Below, piece by piece: positions 1 to 10,223 of a stretch of 64,000 nt of DNA. Position 1 is the first letter of the stretch; each line of letters starts with the position of its first letter. The translations under genes and the position numbers were made by a program. The notes under the pieces were generated by a model that worked only from the letters and a program-made list of their open reading frames with translations, made no database searches and was not told the origin of the DNA. The DNA lies in NCBI GenBank assembly GCA_963844885.1, contig CAWJQA010000017.1, forward strand, positions 124,001 to 188,000, given 5' to 3'. The stretch comes from DATMER01 sp963844885 (lineage in GTDB: Bacteria > Acidobacteriota > Thermoanaerobaculia > Multivoradales > UBA5704).

Positions 1-1
1 G

Positions 2-373
2 GAGCCTCTCCCGCTTCCGGAGCCGCTCGCCGCGGGCTGTGCCGGCGATCCCGCCCACCTCTGCCTCCTGGGCTCCCGCTTCCGGGTGGACGTCCTCTTC
101 CGGGATCCCCACACGGGCGTGGTGGGCTCCGGAGTCGCCGTGCCCCGCACCGATCAGAGCGGCACCTTCTGGTTCTTCAACCCGCAGAACGTCGAGCTGG
201 TGGTGAAGGTGCTGGACGGCCGGCCGCTGACCGGCAAGTTCTGGGTCTTCTATGGCGCTTTGTCGGATGTGGAGTATCGGATCACGGTCACCGACACCGT
301 CACCGGCGTCTCGAAGGAGTACCACAACCCCCACGGCAACCTCTGTGGCAAGGGCGACACGTCCGCACTGTGA
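2..373 (+). CDS. C-terminal part of a secreted protein (5' end outside window)
   Basis: The frame is open from the first bases of the window to TGA at 371-373, so only the last 123 residues are visible. They form one compact module: a cysteine-containing lead (LAAGCAGD...LCLL), a stretch on 'RFRVDVLFRDPHTG', then FWFFNPQNVELVVKVLDG and FWVFYGALSDVEY, ending in GNLCGKGD. I recognise this module as a frequent C-terminal domain of large secreted acidobacterial proteins; its function is not known to me. A GTG at 86 could act as an internal start but the same module continues upstream of it, so I read the gene as truncated by the window edge. Confidence 0.7.
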   Translation, partial: EPLPLPEPLAAGCAGDPAHLCLLGSRFRVDVLFRDPHTGVVGSGVAVPRTDQSGTFWFFNPQNVELVVKVLDGRPLTGKFWVFYGALSDVEYRITVTDTVTGVSKEYHNPHGNLCGKGDTSAL

Positions 374-382
374 TGTCCTTCT

Positions 383-409
383 CCCTCTCCCCCGGCACGG
401 GGGAGAGGG
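383..409 (+). terminator. Stem-loop after the first gene
   Basis: An 11-bp perfect stem (383-393 with 399-409) closes a 5-base loop ten bases after the stop codon of the truncated gene. No clear T-run follows, so termination is inferred from position and stem strength. Confidence 0.5.
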
Positions 410-487
410 CCGGGGAGAGGGGGAACGGAATCAAATTGTGGTAACTTCCCCCGACTCTATGCTTACCGGAGGACTTGGAGGATAACC

Positions 488-2935
<2,448 letters not shown>

Positions 2936-2945
2936 CCGGACCCCA

Positions 2946-2990
2946 CCCTCCGGGGCGCCATGCCAAAGTGGCGCCCCGGAGGGCACCTTT
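2946..2990 (+). terminator. Terminator of hppA
   Basis: A perfect 15-bp inverted repeat (2946-2960 with 2969-2983, 8-base loop) begins ten bases after the pyrophosphatase stop and is followed by CACCTTTT. Position, stem and T-run fit an intrinsic terminator. Confidence 0.8.
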
Positions 2991-3003
2991 TAAAGAAAAG
3001 CCA

Positions 3004-3123
3004 CGCTTTCTTTAAAAGCCCCCCGAGCTTTGTAAGCCCCCTTTCAAAGCGGGGCGAGCTTTGAAAGAATGAGGCCGCTTTCTTTAAAAGCCCCCAGAGA
3101 AAAGAAGGGGCTCTTTCAAAGAG
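3004..3123 (+). promoter_or_regulatory. Palindromic repeat region upstream of the Fic gene
   Basis: The leader carries two identical 20-bp direct repeats, CGCTTTCTTTAAAAGCCCCC, at 3004-3023 and 3076-3095. Between and after them are three copies of the small palindrome CTTTCAAAG or its equivalent CTTTGAAAG at 3041-3049, 3059-3067 and 3113-3121. The first two form a perfect 10-bp inverted repeat (3041-3050 with 3058-3067). The last copy lies within CTCTTTCAAAGAG and touches the ribosome-binding site of the Fic gene. This looks like a multi-site operator, by inference only. Confidence 0.5.
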
Positions 3124-3132
3124 GAGGGTCTC

Positions 3133-4272
3133 TTGAACCGGGAAGACTTCCGGGACCCGAGCGCGGGCACGCTGGTCGAAGCGCCGGGAGGGTATCTGGC
3201 CTTTGTGCCGGCACCCCTGCCGCCGACGCTGACCTATGAAGCCGAGCTGGTGGTCGCTCTGTCCCGCGCCGACGCGGCGCTGAGCGAGCTCTCGGGGCTC
3301 GGCCGGCGGCTGCCCAACCCACACCTCCTGATCGCACCCTACATGCGGCGGGAGGCGGTCCTGTCCTCCCGGATCGAGGGGACCAAGGCGAGCCTGTCCG
3401 ACCTCCTGCTCGACGAGATCGAGGACGATCGCCCTGTGGATGCCGACGTGCGGGAGGTCCGCCAGTACGTCGAGGCCCTGGAATACGGCATCAACCGTCT
3501 GGGGGAGCTGCCCCTGTCTCTGCGACTGGTCTGCGAGATGCACGAGCGGTTGATGAAGGGCGTCCGGGGCGGGCACGCCACGCCGGGCGAGTTTCGTCGC
3601 TCCCAGAACTGGATCGGGCCGGCCGGCAGCACTCCGTCCACAGCGCCCTACGTTCCGCCGCCGCCGGACCGCCTGATGGACGCCCTGTCCAATTGGGAGA
3701 TTTTCCTCCATCAGCGCGGACGCATTCCCGATCTGATTCAGTGCGCCCTGATGCACGAGCAGTTCGAGGCGATCCACCCCTTTCTGGACGGCAACGGCCG
3801 TCTCGGCCGCCTCCTGGTCTCCCTCTTTCTGATCGAGCGCGGCCGGCTCTCCCAGCCGGTCCTCTACCTGTCCGCCTACTTCGAGGCTCGCCGCCGCGAG
3901 TACTACGAGGCGCTGCAGCGCGTGCGGACCGAAGGGGATTGGGTGGGCTGGCTCCGCTTCTTCCTGGCCGGAGTCGAGGAGACCTCCCGGGAAGCCGTGG
4001 GCCATGCGACGAGAATCATGGATCTCTACGATTCGCTTCGCCACGACCTGCGCCAGAAGCATCATGCGATGGCGCTGATGGAAGCCCTGTTCGTGAATCC
4101 TTTCGTCACGGTCTCACGGGCGGCCCACCTCCTGAGCGTCTCCTACCCGACGGCCCGCCAGGTGGTCGCCTACCTCCAGGCCGAGGGGCTGCTCGAGGAG
4201 ATCACCGGCCGGGCATGGCGGCGTCTGTACGTGGCCCGGCCGATCCTGGAGGCGTTCGAGAATCGGGCATGA
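3133..4272 (+). CDS. Fic family protein (putative AMP-transferase) with C-terminal HTH
   Basis: A 379-residue Fic protein; the family usually transfers AMP from ATP to a hydroxyl side chain of a target protein. The catalytic motif HPFLDGNGRLGR is complete near residue 214, including the His and the phosphate-binding GNGR. Near residue 76 there is SSRIEGT, matching the S/TxxxE(G/N) inhibitory helix motif placed N-terminal in this class, so self-inhibition is expected. The last 60 residues (VSRAAHLLSVSYPTARQVVAYLQ) look like a winged-helix/HTH domain, which could bind the repeats upstream. Start TTG 3133 is chosen because GAGGAGG lies just before it and no better start exists. It stands alone, with no antitoxin gene beside it. 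Confidence 0.88.
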   Translation: MNREDFRDPSAGTLVEAPGGYLAFVPAPLPPTLTYEAELVVALSRADAALSELSGLGRRLPNPHLLIAPYMRREAVLSSRIEGTKASLSDLLLDEIEDDRPVDADVREVRQYVEALEYGINRLGELPLSLRLVCEMHERLMKGVRGGHATPGEFRRSQNWIGPAGSTPSTAPYVPPPPDRLMDALSNWEIFLHQRGRIPDLIQCALMHEQFEAIHPFLDGNGRLGRLLVSLFLIERGRLSQPVLYLSAYFEARRREYYEALQRVRTEGDWVGWLRFFLAGVEETSREAVGHATRIMDLYDSLRHDLRQKHHAMALMEALFVNPFVTVSRAAHLLSVSYPTARQVVAYLQAEGLLEEITGRAWRRLYVARPILEAFENRA

Positions 4273-4482
4273 CCGGTCGCGCCGCTTCTGTCCTCTGGAG
4301 AGGACGCTTTCGCGGGACCGGGCCTATCTCCTCCGTCACGACGAACGTCTCAAGCCTTTGAAACAACAGGGCCTTCCGAGATATCTCCCGACATGGCATG
4401 GACCTTGATCTATCGGACTGGTGGCTGTGCCGAAGAGGCTCTTCCGAGGCGCTCAGTCGGATCTGAGAAAAGGAGACGAGAG

Positions 4483-4968
4483 ATGTCCAAGATCACCCAC
4501 CACCGAGTCTTTGCCGCCCTGTTGCTGATGGCGACCCTCCTCTTCGGCGCCACAGCCGCCGAGGCTCACGACAGACACGGTTCGGACCGCGTTGTGCGCG
4601 GCGCCGTGGCCGGTGCCGCCGTCGGCGTCATCACCCAGATCCTCCGTGGCCACACCGAAGGCAACCAGGTTTTCAAGGGAGCCGTGGTCGGTAGTGTCAT
4701 CGGCGCTGCCGTCGGCGCCTACAACGACTCGGAGAGAGGGTACAACCGGTACGACTACCGGCACCGCGCCGGCTACGACCAATACCAGTACGACCCGTAT
4801 TGGGACTCCCGCCGGGCGAACCAGGGCGACGACGACGACTACTACTACGATGACGACTATAACTACAACGTTGACTACAACGATGACTATAACTACAATG
4901 ACGCCCCCTACTACCGGCAGGATCGTGAGACCCGGACCCATCGCCACAATGGCCGCTGTCGTCACTGA
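4483..4968 (+). CDS. Secreted glycine-zipper protein with Asp/Tyr/Asn-rich tail
   Basis: A 161-residue protein. A signal peptide of about 28 residues (hydrophobic LLLMATLLFGATAAEA) is followed by a Gly/Ala-rich segment VRGAVAGAAVGVITQILRG...FKGAVVGSVIGAAVGAY, the spacing of a glycine-zipper membrane segment as in YMGG/Rick_17kDa-like envelope proteins. The C-terminal third is strongly biased to D, Y and N, with runs of DDDDYYYDDD and repeats of NYN/DYN, ending in a His/Arg cluster. Start ATG 4483 follows AAAGGAG; an upstream in-frame ATG at 4393 lacks such a site. Function unknown; an outer-envelope location is inferred. Confidence 0.65.
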   Translation: MSKITHHRVFAALLLMATLLFGATAAEAHDRHGSDRVVRGAVAGAAVGVITQILRGHTEGNQVFKGAVVGSVIGAAVGAYNDSERGYNRYDYRHRAGYDQYQYDPYWDSRRANQGDDDDYYYDDDYNYNVDYNDDYNYNDAPYYRQDRETRTHRHNGRCRH

Positions 4969-5043
4969 CCCGTGACGTCCTCATGCGGGGCACCGTCTTC
5001 GGGCGGCGCCCCGTCCTTCCTTTCGCGACGTGGAACCTCTGAA

Positions 5044-5655
5044 ATGAGACACGCACCGCTCATCCACAAAGGCGCATTTCTCCTCCTGACCTTTCTCCTT
5101 GCGCGGCCGGTCCTTGCCGACGGCCGGTGCCTGGTGGAGGCCGCGCGGAAGCAGATCGGCGTCACGGTTTCCTATGACTCCGGCTATCGCCGGATCCCCT
5201 ACCCGAACGGCGACGTTCCCCTGGAGCGCGGCGTCTGCACGGACGTGGTGATCCGGGCCTACCGCCAGCTCGGAGTGGACCTCCAGGTCAGGGTCCACGA
5301 AGACATGGCCGCCGCTTGGAAGGTCTATCCGAAGAACTGGGGGCTCAGCCGGCCGGACAGCAACATCGACCACCGGCGTGTCCCCAATCTCGCGACCTTC
5401 TTCTCGCGTCACGGCGCGTCGCTGCCGGCCGGCTCCGATCCCAATGCCTATGTGCCGGGCGACATCGTGACCTGGCGGCTCCCTTCGGGTGTGCCGCACA
5501 TCGGCATCGTGTCGGACCGCCGGACCCGCGCCGGCGTCCCGCTCGTGGTCCACAACATCGGTGGCGGCACGCAGGAGGAGGATTCGCTGTTTTCCTTTGC
5601 TCTCACTGGCCACTACCGCTACTCGCCGGACGGGTTGAGGAGCTGCACCCCCTGA
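5044..5655 (+). CDS. DUF1287 family secreted protein
   Basis: A 203-residue protein with a signal peptide (FLLLTFLLARPVLA) and the DUF1287 pattern: a start like ARKQIGVTVSYDSGYRRIPYPNGDVP, GVCTDVVIRAYRQLGVDLQ, HRRVPNLATFFSRHG, and a C-terminal GDIVTW...PHIGIVSDR...VVHNIGGG. The conserved Cys (GVCTD), His (PHIGIV) and the late His (VVHN) resemble an NlpC/P60-like papain fold, so a cell-wall peptidase or amidase role is possible but not shown. ATG 5044 was chosen because the signal peptide starts there; an in-frame upstream ATG 4972 would add 24 residues without a secretion signal. Confidence 0.8.
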   Translation: MRHAPLIHKGAFLLLTFLLARPVLADGRCLVEAARKQIGVTVSYDSGYRRIPYPNGDVPLERGVCTDVVIRAYRQLGVDLQVRVHEDMAAAWKVYPKNWGLSRPDSNIDHRRVPNLATFFSRHGASLPAGSDPNAYVPGDIVTWRLPSGVPHIGIVSDRRTRAGVPLVVHNIGGGTQEEDSLFSFALTGHYRYSPDGLRSCTP

Positions 5656-5668
5656 AATGAAGGTAGAA

Positions 5669-7294
5669 CTAAGGCCAGCGGCAGCGGACCGCGTCGCGCT
5701 CGGAGGCCGAGGCGAGGCGGCAGGGGGCGGGCCGGTCGCGGTCTCCGGCGGGGATGAGCCGGCAGTCGAGGACCAGCCGGGTATCTCCCGGATCTCCGCT
5801 CGTGCCGGTCAAATCGATCTCGGACTCGACCTCCTTGAAGCTGTCCTTCCAGACCTCGTAGCGGTACTTGCCCGGGAAGAGGTGGGAGACGATGTCCGCC
5901 GTCGAGGTCTCCACCGGATCCGACGGCAGGCTGCGGGGATAGATCTTGACGATCGCACCCTCCTCGGGCGAGCTCAGGATGCAGAGGCTGCGCCGCGGCG
6001 ACTCGCCGCTCGCTTCGAGGAAGCCCTGCACCCGCTCGAGGAGCGGCTGGACTTTCTTCTTCTCGACCCAGGCCGCTTTCTCCTCGGGAAGGAGCTCGGG
6101 CAGGAGCTGCACACGCGCCGCGGCCTCGTCCAGGAGGTCCGCCGTGGCGTCCCGGAACGCGGCCAGCTCCGGGTAGGGGAGCGCGCGGGCGAGGTCGGAC
6201 CGCGCGGCGGTGAGGAGGCTCAGCACTCCGGGCCGCGAATAGAGGCTGCCGTTGCGGCCTTCGGGTAGGGCGCGCATCTGGCCGTCCAGGCTGCTCGCCA
6301 TCCGCCGGACCTCCCGCTGGAAGAGATCCCCGAGCAGCGTCAGGTACTCTTCGCCGAGGTAGGGAGCCGTGTTGTCCTCCACCTCGGCCTCGATCCGGAA
6401 CGGGCCGCTGCCGGCGAGCCAGGCGACGTTGCGGCTCGCGGCGTTGTGCAGCCCGCCGGAGGTGGACACCGTCTGGAGCGTTCCCCCTTCCAGCGTGGCC
6501 AGGTCCGGCGCCGTGTTGCGCAGCCGCAGGCGGACCGGGTCCTTCGTGCCCAGAACCATCCAGGTGATGGCGGCCGACTGCAGAGGCCGCAGACTCAGGA
6601 ATGGCGGGAACCTCCGGATCTGCAGCGCCACCACCCGGTCTTCCTGCACCGGCTCGAAGCCCGCGGCGAAGGTGCCGGAGATGCGGTGCGGGCCGAGGCC
6701 GACGCGGGCGCAGACCGAGCGCAGCGACACGGCCGCCAGGGGACCGGCCGGCCGGCCGTCGATCAGGAAACCGTCGCGGGCCGCCTGATCCGGAAACCAG
6801 CCGCAGGCGCAGGCGACCCCGTCCTGGACCCATTGCGAGCCGCAGCGCGAGAGGCGGGGCACGGCCGGCGGAGGGGATATCGGCGATACGGGCGGCACCA
6901 CCCGCACCTGCTCGAGGCCGGAGGCTTCGACGATCCGCCGCCCCCCGGCATCGGTGTAGGTTACCGGCAGCGGCCCCATGGGATCGAGGTTGTCCGGAAT
7001 CCGGACCCGGAGCCGCTGGCCGGACTCGAACCCCTCGACGGGCCGGGCCACCGCTCCGGCCACGGTCCACCGTCCGCCCGGCGGCGTCTTCGCCGGGTTG
7101 AGCGGCGTGATCTCGACGGTCTCGCCCGGAGTGATCAGCGGCGGGAGCCGGACCAGGCCGTCGAGGTGCTCGATCACCCGCCCCGCGCGGTTTTCTCCCG
7201 CAGCCCCGGGCGGCTCGAACCCCGCCGGACGGGTCGGCAGGTCGGGCCGGAGGAGGCCGGCGGCGGCCAGAAGGGCGAGGAGGATCTTTCCCAT
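5669..7294 (-). CDS. Secreted protein of unknown function with PEGA-like C terminus
   Basis: A 541-residue protein beginning MGKILLALLAAAGLL, a probable signal peptide. Visible parts: a beta-rich region with paired short domains (PGETVEITPLNPAKTPPGG; LPVTYTDAGGRRIVE), a Cys-containing segment (SRCGSQWVQDGVACACGWFPDQ), a helical charged stretch around residues 330-460 (LGDLFQREVRRMASSLDGQM; LLPEEKAAWVEKKKVQPLLERV), and a last domain (SLCILSSPEEGAIVKIYP...FPGKYRYEVWKDSFKEVESEIDLTG) resembling PEGA-type surface domains. I do not recognise the family. It lies 70 bp downstream of the M23 peptidase gene on the same strand, so an envelope role is inferred from context. Confidence 0.6.
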   Translation of the reverse strand: MGKILLALLAAAGLLRPDLPTRPAGFEPPGAAGENRAGRVIEHLDGLVRLPPLITPGETVEITPLNPAKTPPGGRWTVAGAVARPVEGFESGQRLRVRIPDNLDPMGPLPVTYTDAGGRRIVEASGLEQVRVVPPVSPISPPPAVPRLSRCGSQWVQDGVACACGWFPDQAARDGFLIDGRPAGPLAAVSLRSVCARVGLGPHRISGTFAAGFEPVQEDRVVALQIRRFPPFLSLRPLQSAAITWMVLGTKDPVRLRLRNTAPDLATLEGGTLQTVSTSGGLHNAASRNVAWLAGSGPFRIEAEVEDNTAPYLGEEYLTLLGDLFQREVRRMASSLDGQMRALPEGRNGSLYSRPGVLSLLTAARSDLARALPYPELAAFRDATADLLDEAAARVQLLPELLPEEKAAWVEKKKVQPLLERVQGFLEASGESPRRSLCILSSPEEGAIVKIYPRSLPSDPVETSTADIVSHLFPGKYRYEVWKDSFKEVESEIDLTGTSGDPGDTRLVLDCRLIPAGDRDRPAPCRLASASERDAVRCRWP

Positions 7295-7364
7295 GTCGGC
7301 GCCTGAAAGGCTGCTTCGCCGGGAGGGCCGGCGGGTGCTCTCAGTTTAGCAGGCTCGGCGAGAC

Positions 7365-8126
7365 TCAGCGCACCGGCTCGACCCGGCCGCCGAGGATTGC
7401 GAAGGGATCGACCGGCGCCCCCTCCCACCAGCGCTTCTCCGGCGTCAGGCGGAAGATGGCGAAGTGCAGGTGGGGAGTGTCCGGCGGCGCGTTCCCGGAC
7501 GTGCCCACGAAGCCGATGACCTGGCCGCGCCGCAGGAGATCCCCCTCCTCGAGCCCCTCGGCGTAGCTTTCCAGGTGGGCGTAGTAGTAGGCGTAGGTCT
7601 GGGCCGGATCGAACTGGTAGATCGTGAGGCCTCCCTGCTTGCTGGTGAACAGCTTGGCCACGCGGCCGTCCTCCACGGCGAGCACCGGGGTGTTGCGCGG
7701 CGCGAGGATGTCCAGCGCCTCGTGAATCCGGCCGCCGCTGCGGGCGTCGTTGAAGGTGTCGCGGAGGCTCTCGGGGGTGACCCCCTGGACGGGCAGAACC
7801 AGGTTGCGCCGGCTCAGGTCGGGATCCTCCGCCACCGGCTGCGGCGCCGGAGTCGGGGCCGGTGGCGGAAACATCTCCGGCGAGGCGGACGGCGTGCCCG
7901 CCATGGGCGGAGCGGCGGGCAGCGCCGGAGGAGCCGCGGCGGGAGCCGGCTGGGCTGTGACTCCGGTCTGTCCGGCGGCGGGGGGCGCCGAGGGCAGGCC
8001 GTCCTGGGTCTGGAAGCCGCTGTAGGCCCAGACGATGAAGAGCACGGTCAGAGCGCCGACCAGGAAGCCCCCCAGCCCCGCCGCCATCACGGCCCCGCCG
8101 CCGGACTTCCTCTCGGTCTTTCTCAT
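7365..8126 (-). CDS. Membrane-anchored M23 (LytM-type) peptidase
   Basis: A 253-residue protein with one N-terminal transmembrane segment (about residues 14-35), a Pro/Ala-rich linker, then an M23 domain. The zinc ligands are present as HEALD (HxxxD) and HLHFA (HxH), with the usual tail PVDPFAILGG. M23 enzymes cut peptide cross-links of peptidoglycan; here the domain would face the periplasm. Its start overlaps the stop of the L,D-transpeptidase gene by 4 bp (8123-8126), so the two are translationally coupled and probably act on the same wall material. Confidence 0.88.
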   Translation of the reverse strand: MRKTERKSGGGAVMAAGLGGFLVGALTVLFIVWAYSGFQTQDGLPSAPPAAGQTGVTAQPAPAAAPPALPAAPPMAGTPSASPEMFPPPAPTPAPQPVAEDPDLSRRNLVLPVQGVTPESLRDTFNDARSGGRIHEALDILAPRNTPVLAVEDGRVAKLFTSKQGGLTIYQFDPAQTYAYYYAHLESYAEGLEEGDLLRRGQVIGFVGTSGNAPPDTPHLHFAIFRLTPEKRWWEGAPVDPFAILGGRVEPVR

Positions 8127-9058
8127 GGCCGGAAGAGGACCGGGGTGCCGGGTTTGACCAGCCCTGCCAGGGTGAGGGCGTCCCAGTTGGTCAGGCGCAC
8201 ACAGCCATGGGATTCCGACCGACCGATCGTCCTGGGCTCCGGAGTGCCGTGGAGCCCGTAGTGCTCCTTGGTGATGTCGATCCAGACGCTGCCGACCGGA
8301 TTGTTCGGCCCGGCCGGGATCTTCGCCTTGGCGTCCGTGGGATCGGCGTTCCAGAAGAGGTCCGGGTTGTAGTGGAACGTGGGGTCCCGGCTCACTCCCT
8401 TGACCGCCCAGTCGCCGATCGGCAGAGGATCGTGCTCACTTCCCGAGGTGACCGGCGCGAAGAACAGGACGTCGCCGCCGCGGTCCACCGTCAGGGTGCC
8501 ACTCGATTTGGAGACCACGACCCGAACCTCGCCGCGTTCGGCGGCGGGCTCCTGGCCGCGCACGTTGGGGGCGCGGATCGCCTCGCCGGCCGCGAACCGG
8601 GCGCCGGGGTTGAGGCTCTGCAGGAGCTCGGGAACGGCGTGGAACTTTTCGCCGAGAAGCTCCAGCACGGAGGTGTAGCCGAGCCGGTCGAGCTTCGCCT
8701 TCTCCGTCATGTCCTCGGGGATGGCCGTGAACGGGCCGGCCGCGTCTTCCGGAGAGATCGTGTACTCGCCGAGTGTGGGGCCGCTCCCGGCGGCGGCGAG
8801 GCTCTCCCAGGTCACGGCGTCGAGCTTACCCGTTACGGGCAGGTCGTGCGCCGCCTGGAAGGCGGCGAGCGCCTTGCGGGTGTTCGAGCCCGGCTTGCCG
8901 TCGATGGCGCCGGGAGAGAAGCCGGCGCGGTCGAGCTGGACCTGCAGGTCCAGGCCGGTGGGAGCGGCTTGATCCGGGGGCGGGGCCGGGGCCTGGGCCA
9001 GGGCGGCCGCGGGGAACATCCATAGGGCAAGGAACAGTTTTGGGGCGCTGTTGAGCAT
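8123..9058 (-). CDS. L,D-transpeptidase with peptidoglycan-binding domain
   Basis: A 311-residue protein with a signal peptide (LFLALWMFPAAALA), a PG_binding_1 domain at about residues 35-85 (QVQLDRAGFSPGAIDG...ALAAFQAAHDLPVTG), a LysM-like spacer and a YkuD catalytic domain. The active site HYGLHGTPEP...SESHGCVRLTNWDA is complete, with the nucleophilic Cys in SHGCV. Such enzymes make 3-3 peptidoglycan cross-links or attach proteins to the wall. ATG 9058 was chosen over the longer in-frame start because the signal peptide begins there. The gene heads a minus-strand run with the M23 peptidase and is divergent, 58 bp away, from the AI-2E-type permease gene. Confidence 0.9.
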   Translation of the reverse strand: MLNSAPKLFLALWMFPAAALAQAPAPPPDQAAPTGLDLQVQLDRAGFSPGAIDGKPGSNTRKALAAFQAAHDLPVTGKLDAVTWESLAAAGSGPTLGEYTISPEDAAGPFTAIPEDMTEKAKLDRLGYTSVLELLGEKFHAVPELLQSLNPGARFAAGEAIRAPNVRGQEPAAERGEVRVVVSKSSGTLTVDRGGDVLFFAPVTSGSEHDPLPIGDWAVKGVSRDPTFHYNPDLFWNADPTDAKAKIPAGPNNPVGSVWIDITKEHYGLHGTPEPRTIGRSESHGCVRLTNWDALTLAGLVKPGTPVLFRP

Positions 9059-9116
9059 TCTTCCGGAAGATGCAACACCCACGCCATGCCGCTCCGTGAA
9101 AGAATGGCAGACCACG

Positions 9117-10223
9117 ATGAACGAGAAGACGCTCAGCCGCTATTTCTTCATCGCCATCCTGATCGGGTCGGCCGCGGCCTTCTTCTACATGATCCGGATG
9201 TTCCTGGTTCCGGTCCTGCTGGCGGCGGTGTTCACGACGCTGTTCTACCCGATGTTCGAGTGGTTCGAGCGGGTCTTCCGGGGAAGGCGGACGATCGCCG
9301 CCTTCGTCTGCTGCGTGCTCCTGCTGCTGGCGGTGATCCTGCCGATTCTGGGGGTGGCCCATCTCGTCACCCTGGAGGCGATCGACGCCTATCACGCGGC
9401 CGAGGCGAAGTTCACCGAGATCTCGGCCAAGGGCGAGGAGGGGATCCTGGGGAAGCTCCGGAGCTACCCCTGGTTCCTCCAGTGGAGGCTGGACAAGATC
9501 GACTGGAAGGCGAGCCTCCAGGACGTGACCAGGACCGCGGGCTCCTTCGTGGGGGTCGTCATCAGCAAGACCTCCAGCGGCACCCTCCAGCTCATCATCC
9601 TGCTGTTCACGACCCTGTTCACGATGTTCTACTTCTTCCGGGACGGGAAGCTCCTGCTGCGTCGCCTCCGCCGCCTCATCCCGCTGGAGCGGGAGTACAA
9701 GAACGCCATCGCGGCGCGCTTCTCGTCCGTGGCCCGGGCCACGGTCAAGGGGACGCTGCTGATCGCGCTCGTCCAGGGGACCCTGGCCGGGCTCACCCTC
9801 TGGATCTTCGGCATCGGCTCCCCGTTTCTCTGGGGCGTCGTGGCGACGCTGCTGGCGATCATCCCTCTGGTCGGCGCCTGGCTGGTGCTCTACCCGGCGG
9901 CGTTTTTCCAGATGGCGACCGGCCACATGGGCCAGGGGATCGGCATCCTGCTGGTGACGGTGATCGTGATCGTCAACGTGGACAACCTGATGCGCCCCCG
10001 GCTGGTCGGCCAGGAGACCGGGATGCACGACCTCATCGTGTTCTTCTCGACCCTCGGCGGTATCGCCCTGTTCGGCGCCATGGGCTTCATCGTCGGCCCG
10101 ATGATCGCGGCGGTCTTCCTGACCCTGCTGGACATTTACAGCGAGAAGTTCAAGGAAGATCTGGACGGTACGCAGACTCTTGTGAGTCCGATCGTTGCGC
10201 CGGCTTCTACCCCGGAAAAATGA
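9117..10223 (+). CDS. AI-2E family transporter (PerM-like)
   Basis: A 368-residue polytopic inner-membrane protein. Hydrophobic segments occur near residues 10-55, 70-95, 150-180 and from 205 onward, with the family's characteristic late motifs: GIGSPFLWGVVATLLAIIPL, VGAWLVLYPAA and VNVDNLMRPRLVGQETGMHDLIVFFSTLGG...GFIVGPMIAA. The family includes TqsA and Na+/H+ exchange members; the substrate here cannot be told. The start MNEKTLSRYF at ATG 9117 precedes the first helix directly. The 3' end overlaps the convergent AAA/R3H gene by 17 bp. Confidence 0.88.
   Translation: MNEKTLSRYFFIAILIGSAAAFFYMIRMFLVPVLLAAVFTTLFYPMFEWFERVFRGRRTIAAFVCCVLLLLAVILPILGVAHLVTLEAIDAYHAAEAKFTEISAKGEEGILGKLRSYPWFLQWRLDKIDWKASLQDVTRTAGSFVGVVISKTSSGTLQLIILLFTTLFTMFYFFRDGKLLLRRLRRLIPLEREYKNAIAARFSSVARATVKGTLLIALVQGTLAGLTLWIFGIGSPFLWGVVATLLAIIPLVGAWLVLYPAAFFQMATGHMGQGIGILLVTVIVIVNVDNLMRPRLVGQETGMHDLIVFFSTLGGIALFGAMGFIVGPMIAAVFLTLLDIYSEKFKEDLDGTQTLVSPIVAPASTPEK

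Noticed and set aside
4453..4965. Minus-strand Val-rich ORF opposite the glycine-zipper gene
   Set aside because: The VVVIVVV runs are the complement of the Asp/Tyr/Asn codons of the real gene.
8826..10028. Long minus-strand frame of 400 codons opposite the AI-2E permease
   Set aside because: Shadow frame: rich in His, Asp, Gln and Arg as expected from the complement of a GC-rich membrane gene, and no family pattern.
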